NCBI GenBank assembly: GCA_035297145.1 | Contig: DATGZN010000063.1 | Location: forward strand, 186,001-250,000 | Length of the DNA: 64,000 nucleotides | Source: QHXW01 sp035297145 | GTDB taxonomy: Bacteria; Acidobacteriota; Terriglobia; Bryobacterales; Bryobacteraceae | Reading direction: 5' to 3' | Shown: one piece after another, positions 9,005 to 16,772 of the stretch | How positions within the stretch are numbered: the stretch's first letter is position 1 | How the letters are laid out: the number at the start of each line of letters is the position of its first letter | Made by a program: the position numbers and the translations under genes | Notes under the pieces: generated by a model | Databases searched by the model: none | Told to the model about the DNA's origin: nothing | Seen by the model: only the letters and a program-made list of their open reading frames with translations

Positions 9005-9492
9005 GTTGTTTGGCTCCTGTTCCGCGCCCCTGGGTGCAGCACTTCAAACAGCCGGTCCGCGAGCCCCGGCGTTTCGAGAATCGAATCCAGCAGCACCAGG
9101 CACTTTCGCGACTCCGCATGACGCGCCACGTGTAACAGCGCCTGGCTCACTTCCGGGTCGCCGCGAAAACGCTCGGCGCCAGAAATCAGCCACAGATCCA
9201 GCTTGTCTTCGAGCGCACCGACGTCCGAGATCAGCTCGGTTTGAAATCCCTCCGGGTCGTCCACCAGATATCCCGGGTGCACCTTGAAAAACTTCGCCAG
9301 CAGCATGCGCGTATTGTTGGTCAGGTGCGGCCGCACGCCATTCTCGATCTGCGACAAGTACGCCTGGCTGATGCTCGCGCGCGACTCTTTCTGAATGGCG
9401 CGAACTACCTGTTGCTGGGTCATCTCGCGGCCTAAACCGCGCAGCGCGCCCTCCATTTCCCGCAGATACCGGATCTTTTGGCCCAGTCTCAT
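9001..9492 (-). CDS. XRE-family transcriptional regulator
   Basis: A 163-residue protein with an N-terminal helix-turn-helix of XRE type (about residues 4-75, core MTQQQVVRAIQKES...SISQAYLSQIENGVRPH) followed by about 80 residues with no clear domain. It is first in the kinase-flotillin-pspA operon, with a 4-base ATGA overlap with the kinase gene, so it probably autoregulates the operon. A good sigma-70 promoter lies immediately upstream, and the inverted ATTGCT/AGCAAT arms there are candidate operator sequence. The start codon is only about 10 bases from the predicted transcription start. Confidence 0.88.
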   Translation of the reverse strand: MRLGQKIRYLREMEGALRGLGREMTQQQVVRAIQKESRASISQAYLSQIENGVRPHLTNNTRMLLAKFFKVHPGYLVDDPEGFQTELISDVGALEDKLDLWLISGAERFRGDPEVSQALLHVARHAESRKCLVLLDSILETPGLADRLFEVLHPGARNRSQTT

Positions 9493-9500
9493 AATCTCTG

Positions 9501-9538
9501 ATTGCTATTTTTATATCGCAATAAGCAATATTATGCAA
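9501..9538 (-). promoter_or_regulatory. Sigma-70 promoter and possible operator of the xre-kinase-flotillin-pspA operon
   Basis: Reading the minus strand, TTGCAT (9538-9533) is followed after exactly 17 bases by TATAAA (9515-9510), a strong -35/-10 pair. Between and after them lie two TTATTGC-type direct repeats and an inverted repeat ATTGCT (9501-9506)/AGCAAT (9524-9529). The AT-rich block stands out from the surrounding high-G+C DNA. Operator function is inferred from position only. Confidence 0.65.
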
Positions 9539-9577
9539 GAGAAATAATACCTGTGTTTTCATCTATTTATGGATTGA

Positions 9578-10444
9578 CTAGTCGGGCGCTGGTCCTGCTT
9601 TGCGGTAAATGGCGTCGCGCACGCGCAGAAACCACTCCGCTTCCGAAGGCTCGGCGACCGGCGGCGATTGGCACCATTGCTTTTTATCCACCGCACCCGC
9701 GCGATGCAGCAGCTCCGCACGCAAGTCACCCCCGCGGCCTTCAAGCGCACGCGCCAGCGCCAGATCCTGCTCCGCGTTGCGATGGATCAGCCGGCGCACG
9801 CTCAGACGTTCCTTCCTCGCGGGTTCGTGTGCATTGCAGAGAAAGTTACGGAACGGTCCGTATACGGCCGCATCGGCGCGCGCGGTTGCGGGAGGCAGCG
9901 CTGCTTGCCGTTCTTGAATGGCCGGCGCCACCGCCGGCATCACACGCACCTCCATCGGATACATGACCCAGCCGCGCCCGATCTTCATCAGCACCTCCAG
10001 CCGCACGCGCTCGACAGCCGCGTCAGCCGGGACCCAGATGTCCATCCAATAACTCGACGTAGTCTGGCCGGCAATCGGCAACGGGAAGTACGGCAACGTG
10101 TCGAAAATGGGCTGCTTCATCGGCTCCAACACATCCGGAATCCAGCCCGCCTCCGTCTTCACATACAGCTCTTTGTAAAGTGAGATCCGAAACACGTCCG
10201 GAGGATTGGTTTCAACGTAAACGAAGAAGGGCTCTCGCTCGGGCACGGTGGCAGCGATGTGAAACGACGCAAAAGCGTTGCGCGCTACGCCAGGCGACAG
10301 GATCTCACGCGACGGCGAAGTCCGGTCGACCGCTACCACGTCACCGAACGGATCCACCCTTTGAAACTCCGATAAGACGCGCAGCGACTGCGCTGGCACG
10401 GGTCCGGCCAGCAGGAGACAACACAACACCCGCCAGATTACCAA
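9578..10444 (-). CDS. Secreted hypothetical protein
   Basis: A 288-residue protein with a cleavable signal peptide (about residues 1-19, MVIWRVLCCLLLAGPVPAQS). The mature part is mixed alpha/beta with phrases such as FFVYVETNPPDVFRISLYKE that recur in acidobacterial exported proteins of unknown function. I cannot assign a function. It ends 86 bases from the xre gene start on the same strand but is separated from it by the xre promoter, so it is transcribed independently. Confidence 0.75.
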   Translation of the reverse strand: MVIWRVLCCLLLAGPVPAQSLRVLSEFQRVDPFGDVVAVDRTSPSREILSPGVARNAFASFHIAATVPEREPFFVYVETNPPDVFRISLYKELYVKTEAGWIPDVLEPMKQPIFDTLPYFPLPIAGQTTSSYWMDIWVPADAAVERVRLEVLMKIGRGWVMYPMEVRVMPAVAPAIQERQAALPPATARADAAVYGPFRNFLCNAHEPARKERLSVRRLIHRNAEQDLALARALEGRGGDLRAELLHRAGAVDKKQWCQSPPVAEPSEAEWFLRVRDAIYRKAGPAPD

Positions 10445-10492
10445 CGGTCCGTCCCGCTGGCCGGCCGGACAATCCGGAGCCCCGTGCGCATT

Positions 10493-10783
10493 CTAAGGAG
10501 TGGCGTTAAACCGTGTCATCGCCTGATAAATCCACACCCCCACAACCCCTACCGCCAGGCATGCCGAAGCGTATCCCAGTCCTTTGGTATACGGTCGGAT
10601 CCGGCTCAGCTTGTTCTGGATCTCCAACTGCTCGGCCGCTGCAGCCTTCTGCGCCGAATCGAGGAATAACTGGTCATCCTCGCGCATCGTGATCAGCGAG
10701 CGGTAGATCATGAGTACCACAAACGCCGCAGTGACCGCCCCCCAAGCGAAGAGAAGCCACGTTAACGGAGAAATACCGGACAT
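10493..10783 (-). CDS. Small membrane protein
   Basis: A 96-residue protein with two membrane segments (about residues 5-25, LTWLLFAWGAVTAAFVVLMI, and 72-90, YASACLAVGVVGVWIYQA) flanking a charged helical region. A start at ATG 10783 is preferred because a G-rich AAGGGGGG site precedes it; a longer frame to 10870 runs into the MerR gene. No family recognised. The MerR regulator immediately upstream may control it. Confidence 0.68.
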   Translation of the reverse strand: MSGISPLTWLLFAWGAVTAAFVVLMIYRSLITMREDDQLFLDSAQKAAAAEQLEIQNKLSRIRPYTKGLGYASACLAVGVVGVWIYQAMTRFNATP

Positions 10784-10845
10784 AGGTTTCCCCCCTTGCG
10801 GTATATAGGTAAAGAAAAACGCCGCCCAAGTCAAGGGGGGTCGGC

Positions 10846-11376
10846 TTAGGCTTGTGCTTTCCGGCTCCATTCCCGGATCGAGCGCACCTCCTCCTGCGGT
10901 ATGTGCAGAAATTCGAGAAACTGCTGGTGATCGTCCGGCGCCGACTTTTCGAACTCAACGTGCCACCCGTGCATGTCGGATTCCGAGAAACCCGACGCTT
11001 TCATAATCGCAACCCATCTATCTTTCGTCATGATCTTCGCCTTTCTGAATGCGTTCTTGTTTTGCATCAGCCGCAGGATGGCCCGCTGGTGATCGCGCAA
11101 CTTCTCAATTTCCGCGTGCAATTCCACCAGCCTGTGATCGAGAATCGCCTCTGCATCACCGCCTGTCCGGGTTACAATCGACCGGACGTCTGCCAGCTTC
11201 AGCCCCGCATCGCGATACAGGCAGATCTGCTCGAGACGCTGCAGGTCCTGCTCGCCGTAGCGCCGGTAGTTTGATCCGCTCCGCGCTGCTGGCTTGAGTA
11301 ACCCGATCGATTCGTAATAGAGAAGGGTGCTACGGCTCAAACCGCAGCGCCGCGCCAACTGAGTAACCGTCCACAT
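10846..11376 (-). CDS. MerR-family transcriptional regulator
   Basis: A 176-residue regulator with the MerR winged helix at the N-terminus (VTQLARRCGLSRSTLLYYESIGLLKPAARSGSNYRRYGEQDLQRLEQI), a dimerisation coiled coil at about 75-115, and a C-terminal effector region containing MTKDRWVAIMKASGFSESDMHGWHVEFE, as seen in TipA-like or stress-type MerR proteins. There is no metal-binding cysteine cluster, so a metal sensor is unlikely. The small membrane protein gene follows 62 bases downstream and is the nearest candidate target. Confidence 0.88.
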   Translation of the reverse strand: MWTVTQLARRCGLSRSTLLYYESIGLLKPAARSGSNYRRYGEQDLQRLEQICLYRDAGLKLADVRSIVTRTGGDAEAILDHRLVELHAEIEKLRDHQRAILRLMQNKNAFRKAKIMTKDRWVAIMKASGFSESDMHGWHVEFEKSAPDDHQQFLEFLHIPQEEVRSIREWSRKAQA

Positions 11377-11474
11377 CGGCCAGTTCCCACTATGAACCCT
11401 GAAGCTGTAGACAGGTCAAGTGTAAAAGCGTGGGATACGCATAACGGATCATACCCTCTCAACGTCACACCGCC

Positions 11475-12769
11475 ATGCGCCAATCCCTGGCTCTTGTTCT
11501 CTTCACACTGCCCGCCGTGGCTTTCGGGCAGTATTCACAGTTTCACTTTCAACACGCGTCACCGGCTCCGACGCTGATCAAAACCGGCCGAATCCTGGAT
11601 GTCACGAGCGGCAAATACCTGGACCATCAATCCATTCTGACCGAGGGCGGACGCATCAAAGAGGTCGGGCCATGGGATCAGGTGCAGGCGCACGCGCCAA
11701 AGGACGCGATCAACATCGATCTCAGTCAGGCAACCGTGCTACCCGGCCTTATCGATTGTCATGCCCATCCGTTCGTTTCCATGGACCCGCACATGAGCGG
11801 AGGCGAAGGCCTCACCACGGCCATCGCTCTCATGAGCCCCACGTTGCGTGTTTTCACTGGCGCCCACAACTTGAGGGAAGACCTGGAGGCGGGAATCACG
11901 TCCGTGCGCATCGTGGGCCATTCGGGGGTCGACGGGGACATCTCACTGCGCGATGCCATCAACCTCGGCCTGGTTCAAGGGCCAAGGCTGCAGGCTTCCG
12001 GCCGTAAGCTGACTCCGCTGGGAGGCCAGTCTATGTACCTGCAGCCAGCTTTGGCGAAACCAATCTTAGAGCAGGAATACAGGGAGGTCAGTGGGCCGGA
12101 TGACGCTCGCAGAGCGGTCCGCGAAAACCTCGCGGGCGGCGTGGATTGGATCAAAATTGCCATGGATGCCGGCGCCGGTCCCATGTGGAAGTTTCGCTAT
12201 ATGGATCCAGTAGACGCCCGGGCAGTCATCGAGGAAGCTCACCGCGTGCATTTGAAGGTCGCCGTACACGCGATGGATCCAGATGCTATTCAGACGGCGA
12301 TTGATGCCGGCGCCGATTCCATCGAGCATGCATACGTGGCGACGGAACAGCAACTACAACGAATGAAGGACAAGGGAATCTTTTTGGTTGCGAACGACAT
12401 GCCAGACAATGGCGGGTCTCCGGAATCCAAGCGCCGGCTCCAGCAGGCTATGAAAATCGGCGTCAAGATTGCGATCGGTACCGACCTTTGGGTCCCTTTT
12501 CCGGGCAAAACTTACGGACAAAACAGCCTGATGGACCTGTATGCCTGCATGACGAAGGCATGCCGAACGTGGACGTCATCCGCAGTGCGACGCTCACCGG
12601 CGCGGCGTTGATGGGATGGTCCAAAGACGTCGGTCAGATCGCCGCTGGCAAATTCGCAGACCTCATCGCCGTTACCGGCGACCCCCTGCAAACGCTCACC
12701 GTACTCGATCACGTAAGCTTCGTCATGAAAGGCGGAAGCGTAGTGAAAAACGACGTCACGAAAAACTAG
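11475..12769 (+). pseudogene. Amidohydrolase (imidazolonepropionase-like) with a frameshift near 12555
   Basis: A secreted metal-dependent amidohydrolase: signal peptide 1-18, then the composite barrel with DCHAHPF metal site, HAMDPDAIQTAIDAGADSIEH, and IGTDLW carrying the metal-binding Asp. The first frame reads to a stop at 12609-12611 with a nonsense tail after YACMTK; the expected C-terminus (GMPNVDVIRSATLTGAALMGWSKDVGQIAAGKFADLIAV) continues in the other frame to 12769. One missing base at about 12550-12562 explains it. No slippery heptamer is visible, so a recent mutation or a sequencing/assembly error is more likely than programmed frameshifting. The catalytic core up to the shift is intact. 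Confidence 0.85.
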
Positions 12770-12779
12770 GTAAGGTTTT

Positions 12780-12799
12780 CTCAGCGTCTGGGCGTTGAG
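12780..12799. terminator. Hairpin between convergent amidohydrolase and ridA genes
   Basis: CTCAGCG and CGTTGAG form a 7-pair stem (one G-U) with a 6-base loop between two convergent genes. A TTTTC run precedes it on the plus strand, which would give the U-rich tail for the minus-strand gene. A second small AGAGC/GCTCT hairpin overlaps its 3' side. Confidence 0.45.
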
Positions 12800-12825
12800 A
12801 GCATTTCCGCTCTGCTCCCGGATAC

Positions 12826-13212
12826 TTATTTCGGCTTATATGCGATGCAGTCGATCTCGACCTTCATCTTCGGGTCGGCGAACTTGGCTTCGACAGTGGT
12901 ACGCGCCGGCTTGGCGTTCCCGAAAAACTCGGCGTAGACCTGATTCATAGCGCCGAAATCCTTGCCGTCGGAGAGGAAGACGGAGCACTTCACCACATCC
13001 GCCATGCTGGCTCCGCAACCCTCCAGAATCCGCTTGATGTTGGTGAGTACCAAGCGCGTCTCGTGCTGGATGTCGCCGTAGGACATCTTGTCGGTGGTCA
13101 CATCGATCGGTCCTTGCCCGGCGACGAAAATAAAGCCTCCAGCGAGTACCGCCGGAGAATAGGGGCCGCGCGGCGTTGGAACCCCCGGCGGCGTGATTCG
13201 TTCGATCATCAA
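12826..13212 (-). CDS. ridA: RidA/YjgF family enamine/imine deaminase
   Basis: A 128-residue RidA-type protein (trimeric; hydrolyses reactive enamines/imines formed by PLP enzymes). Family motifs are present: the N-terminal GPYSPAVLAGGFIFVAGQGPID, and the substrate-binding arginine in KPARTTVEAKFADPKMKVEIDCIAYK. Length is as expected. Its start overlaps the stop of trxB by four bases, so the two form an operon with trxB first. The exact Rid subgroup cannot be given from sequence reading. Confidence 0.9.
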   Translation of the reverse strand: MMIERITPPGVPTPRGPYSPAVLAGGFIFVAGQGPIDVTTDKMSYGDIQHETRLVLTNIKRILEGCGASMADVVKCSVFLSDGKDFGAMNQVYAEFFGNAKPARTTVEAKFADPKMKVEIDCIAYKPK

Positions 13213-14132
13213 GCTCCCTCCGCTTCCAGAAATTTCTCCGCTTCAATGGCCGCCATGCAGCCCAAGCCGGCCGCCGTGATGGCCTGCTTGTAAACGCGAT
13301 CCTGCACGTCGCCGGCATGAAATACACCGGGGATGTTGGTGCGCGCACCGCCCTTGGACAGGATATAGCCGTCGGCATCGGTCTCGATCTGGCCCTTGAA
13401 CACTCCTGTGTTCGGAATGTGGCCGATGGCAACAAAGAATCCATCGACTTCCTGTTCCCAAACGACGCCGGTCGCGGTGTTGCGCAGCCGCACATGCGTT
13501 ACGGTTTTCTTATCCACGTCGTGAACGTCCTCGACCACGGTATTCGTCAGGAATTTGATCTTGGGGTTGTGCTGGGCTCTGGCGAACATGATCTTCGAGG
13601 CGCGGAACTGCTCGCGCCGGTGCACCACCGTGACTTCACTGCCGAATCGCGTCAGGAAGTTGGCTTCTTCCATGGCCGAATCACCGCCGCCGATCACCAT
13701 GATCTTCTTGCCGCGATAAAAGAAGCCGTCGCAGGTGGCGCAAGAGCTCACGCCGTGGCCGATCAGCTTCTGCTCGTTGGGCAGTCCCAGCCAGCGTGCC
13801 GACGCGCCCGACGCGATGATGAGCGTGCGTGTCTCGACCCATTCGCCGTCGACGTTCAGGCGAAACGGGCGCTTGGAGAGATCGGCTTCTGTGACCACGC
13901 CGTGCAGGTACTCGGCGCCGAAATTCTCAGCCTGCTTGCGGATGTTTTCCACCAGATCCGGGCCGTTGATGCCCTCCGGAAATCCCGGGAAGTTCTCGAC
14001 CAGCGTGGTAAGCGACAATTGCCCGCCGGGCTCATGGCCCTTCACCACCAGCGGTTTTAGGTTAGCGCGCGCCGCATACACCGCAGCCGTATTACCGGCA
14101 CAGCCCGAGCCCACGATCACAACATTTCGCAT
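13209..14132 (-). CDS. trxB: Thioredoxin reductase (NADPH)
   Basis: A 307-residue low-molecular-weight thioredoxin reductase: FAD-binding GSGCAGNTAAVYAARA at the N-terminus, redox-active Cys131-Ala-Thr-Cys134 in the NADPH domain, NADPH motif GGGDSAMEEANFL, and the C-terminal FAD motif GVFHAGDVQDRVYKQAITAAGLGCMAA. It keeps thioredoxin reduced, supplying peroxidases such as the Tpx encoded 11 kb away. Position 11 has Cys where most members have Pro in GSGPAG, a minor departure. ridA is coupled by a 4-base overlap. Confidence 0.95.
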   Translation of the reverse strand: MRNVVIVGSGCAGNTAAVYAARANLKPLVVKGHEPGGQLSLTTLVENFPGFPEGINGPDLVENIRKQAENFGAEYLHGVVTEADLSKRPFRLNVDGEWVETRTLIIASGASARWLGLPNEQKLIGHGVSSCATCDGFFYRGKKIMVIGGGDSAMEEANFLTRFGSEVTVVHRREQFRASKIMFARAQHNPKIKFLTNTVVEDVHDVDKKTVTHVRLRNTATGVVWEQEVDGFFVAIGHIPNTGVFKGQIETDADGYILSKGGARTNIPGVFHAGDVQDRVYKQAITAAGLGCMAAIEAEKFLEAEGA

Positions 14133-14250
14133 GACGGAACCTTGAGGAGTTGGGAAGCTTGGAAACTATAAGGGTAGCATGACGAGCCAGACCAACGCGG
14201 TAAAGAGCCGTGCTACAGGTGCGTCGACCATATTGAGCACGTTAACGGCG

Positions 14251-14349
14251 TATTCCTGTAGCGCGGGGCTGCCGCGGTTCTGGCGGAAGGCCAGCGGCTT
14301 TTCCTGCCGAACCCAAAAGGCCGCAGGTCCCCGCACACCGACGTCGGTC
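14251..14349 (-). repeat. Dispersed intergenic repeat, copy A
   Basis: Read on the minus strand this stretch resembles 44091-44175 read on the plus strand: both contain ACCTGCGGCCTTT, GGTTCG, AAAAGCCGC, CGCCA, CCGCGG and CCCCGCGCTACAGG in the same order, roughly 80% alike over about 85 bases by eye. It contains a CTGGC/GCCAG hairpin. It occupies most of the 269-base gap between trxB and the TPR gene. Confidence 0.7.
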
Positions 14350-14401
14350 AACGCCTAATCAATCGGCCTGCACGCGTGGTCACCGGTGATAGTCTGTAGA
14401 A

Positions 14402-16021
14402 GTGCTGTTGCTCCTGCTCTTTGGTCTGCTCATCACCCCGCCTCTCATTGCGCAGACGGCCGACACCTATCGCCAGCAAGCGGTCGAGCTGGCACGGCAG
14501 AAGTCCTGGGACGCGGCGATTGCGGCTTACCGGAAAGCGCTGGCCATCGAGCCGAATGACGCCGATACCCATTACAACCTGGCGCTCACGCTGAAATACA
14601 AGGGCGACAACCGGGCGGCGATCGAAGAGTTCGAAAGCGCATCCCGTCTGCGGCCTAAATGGGCGGACGCGCACTACGGCCTGGGCGCGACGCACTATGA
14701 TCTGCACGAGCTGCCGGAAGCCTTCAAAGAGTTACAGACGGCCCTGCAACTAGATCCGGCAAATGCGGGCGCGCGGCGTATCCTGGCGCGGATCTATCTG
14801 GAGCAGAACAATCCTTCGGCGGCGGCGGCGGAACTGCAGCGGGCGATCCAATCGAAGCCATCGGCCGATACGCATTTCGAACTGGGGCTGGCTGAAGGCC
14901 AGCTCGGAAATCTCGACGCGGCGGCGGCTCTGTTCCGGAAAGCGATTCAGCTCGATCCGCGGATGGCGGCGTCGTATTCGCGATTGGGCGTGACACTGCG
15001 GCGGCAGGGAAATCACAAAGCGGCTCTCGTGGAGTTTCGGAAGGCAGCCAACCTCGATCCTAAAAATGCGCAGGCGCAGTACGAGCTCGGCATGGAACTC
15101 AAGTCCGATGGCGACATGGCGGGCGCGCTAGCAGCATTCCAACGCGCGGTCGAGTTGAAGCCGGATTTTGAGCAGGCACATTACAATCTGGGCATCGCCC
15201 TACGCGCGCAAGGGCAAACCAAGGCCGCGCAAGCCGAGTTGCAGGAGTTGAAAGGGCTGCACGATTTCCGCACGCGCCTCGCGCAATCGAAGAGTCTGAT
15301 TCTGCAGGGTGTGGACGCGCTGAAGGCGCAGAAGCTGGATGACGCGATGGCCCTGTTCCAGCAGTCGGTGGAGGAAAGTCCGGAATTGCCGACGGGGCAT
15401 TACTACCTGGGAGTGATCCGGAGCCGAAAAGGCGATCCAGCGCGGGCGCTCGCGGCCTATCAGAAAGCGCTGGAGCTGAAGCCGGATTACGCGCAAGCGC
15501 ATTCCGGGCTGGGCCTGGTTTACTGGCAGCAAAACGATCACACGCGGGCGCTGGACGAATTCCGGCAGGCAACCATGTCCGATCCGGACCTTGCGGAAGC
15601 GCACTACAACTTTGGCTTGGCGCTCGGGGAATCGGGACATCCGGATGAAGCGGTGCGCGAGCTGAATGAAGCCATCAGCCTCGATCCCCAATACACCGAC
15701 GCCCGCATACAGTTGGGATTGGTTCTCAGCCAGCGGAACGATACCGCCGGAGCAGTGAACGTTTTCCGCGAGATTCTGCGGCGCGAACCGAATTTTGCCG
15801 AAGTCCACAACAATCTGGGATTGGTGCTGTTGCAATCCGGCGACGCGCGCGGCGCGCAAACGGAGTTCCGCGAGGCGGCTCGCCTCAAGCCGCGCTATGC
15901 GGAAGCGCATTATAATCTGGCTCTGGCTCTTCATCAGGAAGGAAAGGAGGCGGAGTCGCGCGCGGAGCTCGAGAAGGCGTACGAGATCGCGCCGGAGTTG
16001 CGCAACGCGGCGGCCCGCTAA
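14402..16021 (+). CDS. Secreted TPR-repeat protein
   Basis: A 539-residue protein with a short signal peptide (MLLLLLFGLLITPPLIAQT) followed by about fourteen tetratricopeptide repeats of 34 residues, each with the A-x-x-x-Y/L-x-x-A-L-x-L-x-P pattern (for example AIAAYRKALAIEPNDADTHYNLAL). TPR solenoids mediate protein-protein contacts; no enzymatic domain is present. The start is GTG 14402, with no other choice giving the signal peptide. The CBM9-like gene follows 12 bases downstream, then the PQQ enzyme, so these three probably form an operon acting outside the cytoplasm. Confidence 0.88.
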   Translation: MLLLLLFGLLITPPLIAQTADTYRQQAVELARQKSWDAAIAAYRKALAIEPNDADTHYNLALTLKYKGDNRAAIEEFESASRLRPKWADAHYGLGATHYDLHELPEAFKELQTALQLDPANAGARRILARIYLEQNNPSAAAAELQRAIQSKPSADTHFELGLAEGQLGNLDAAAALFRKAIQLDPRMAASYSRLGVTLRRQGNHKAALVEFRKAANLDPKNAQAQYELGMELKSDGDMAGALAAFQRAVELKPDFEQAHYNLGIALRAQGQTKAAQAELQELKGLHDFRTRLAQSKSLILQGVDALKAQKLDDAMALFQQSVEESPELPTGHYYLGVIRSRKGDPARALAAYQKALELKPDYAQAHSGLGLVYWQQNDHTRALDEFRQATMSDPDLAEAHYNFGLALGESGHPDEAVRELNEAISLDPQYTDARIQLGLVLSQRNDTAGAVNVFREILRREPNFAEVHNNLGLVLLQSGDARGAQTEFREAARLKPRYAEAHYNLALALHQEGKEAESRAELEKAYEIAPELRNAAAR

Positions 16022-16033
16022 TCAAGATCGATC

Positions 16034-16768
16034 ATGAGATTCCGCATAGCGCCAATACTGTGTTTGTTGATGCCCGTGCTCGCGTCCGCATCCGACGCCG
16101 TCTGCCAGGTTGCCACGCCCACCGCTAGTTTCTCCGTCCCGCATATGGCGCAAGCACCGGAGTTGAACACGGACCCGCACTCGGCAACGTGGGCGCATGC
16201 AGCGACGGCCTGGATCGCGAAAGATTGCACCCACCAGTTGGACTACCCGAAGCTCAAGACCGAAGTGCGCGGATTCTGGACCGACGCGGACCTCTATCTG
16301 CTCTTCATCTGCCCCTACACGGAGCTCAACCTGTGGCTGCCCGCCGATAACAGCAAAGATCGATTGAACCTTTGGGACCGGGACGTCGTCGAATTCTTTT
16401 TGGGTGACGATTGGAAAGACATCAAGCACTATCGCGAGTTCGAAATCGCGCCCACCGGCGACTGGGTGGACCTCGCGATCGACCTCAACAAAAACAGCTA
16501 CGATGCGAAATGGAATTCCGGCTACCAGAAGCTCGGGTGGATCGACGAAAAGAATCACATTTGGTACGCGGCGACGCGCGTTCCGCTAAAATCCGTGAGC
16601 GAGCAGCCGGTGAAAGCCGGAACCAAGTGGCGCGCCAACCTGTACCGCATCGATGGCCTGGGGGCCGATCCGCAGCGTCACTTCATGTGCTGGCAGCCCA
16701 CATGCGTAGTGAATCGCGATCCAAATCATGTACCGGAGCACTTTGGGACCATCATCTTCGTTCAGTAA
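16034..16768 (+). CDS. Secreted carbohydrate-binding family 9-like protein
   Basis: A 244-residue exported protein (signal peptide about 1-19). The body matches the CBM9-like fold found in acidobacterial and bacteroidetal secreted proteins: LKTEVRGFWTDADLYLLFICPYTELN, LWDRDVVEFFLGDDWKDIKHYREFEIAPTGDWVDL and the closing NLYRIDG-like strand with FMCWQPT. It lacks an appended glycosidase domain, so it may be a binding protein or a stand-alone module. It is flanked by the TPR protein and the PQQ/cytochrome c enzyme in the same direction. Confidence 0.82.
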   Translation: MRFRIAPILCLLMPVLASASDAVCQVATPTASFSVPHMAQAPELNTDPHSATWAHAATAWIAKDCTHQLDYPKLKTEVRGFWTDADLYLLFICPYTELNLWLPADNSKDRLNLWDRDVVEFFLGDDWKDIKHYREFEIAPTGDWVDLAIDLNKNSYDAKWNSGYQKLGWIDEKNHIWYAATRVPLKSVSEQPVKAGTKWRANLYRIDGLGADPQRHFMCWQPTCVVNRDPNHVPEHFGTIIFVQ

Positions 16769-16772
16769 ACAC

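Noticed and set aside
8156..9121. 321-residue plus-strand open frame
   Set aside because: Antisense to the kinase gene, with repetitive His/Gln/Arg composition.
12540..12570. Programmed ribosomal frameshift in the amidohydrolase
   Set aside because: No slippery heptamer or stimulatory hairpin was seen; a lost base is simpler.
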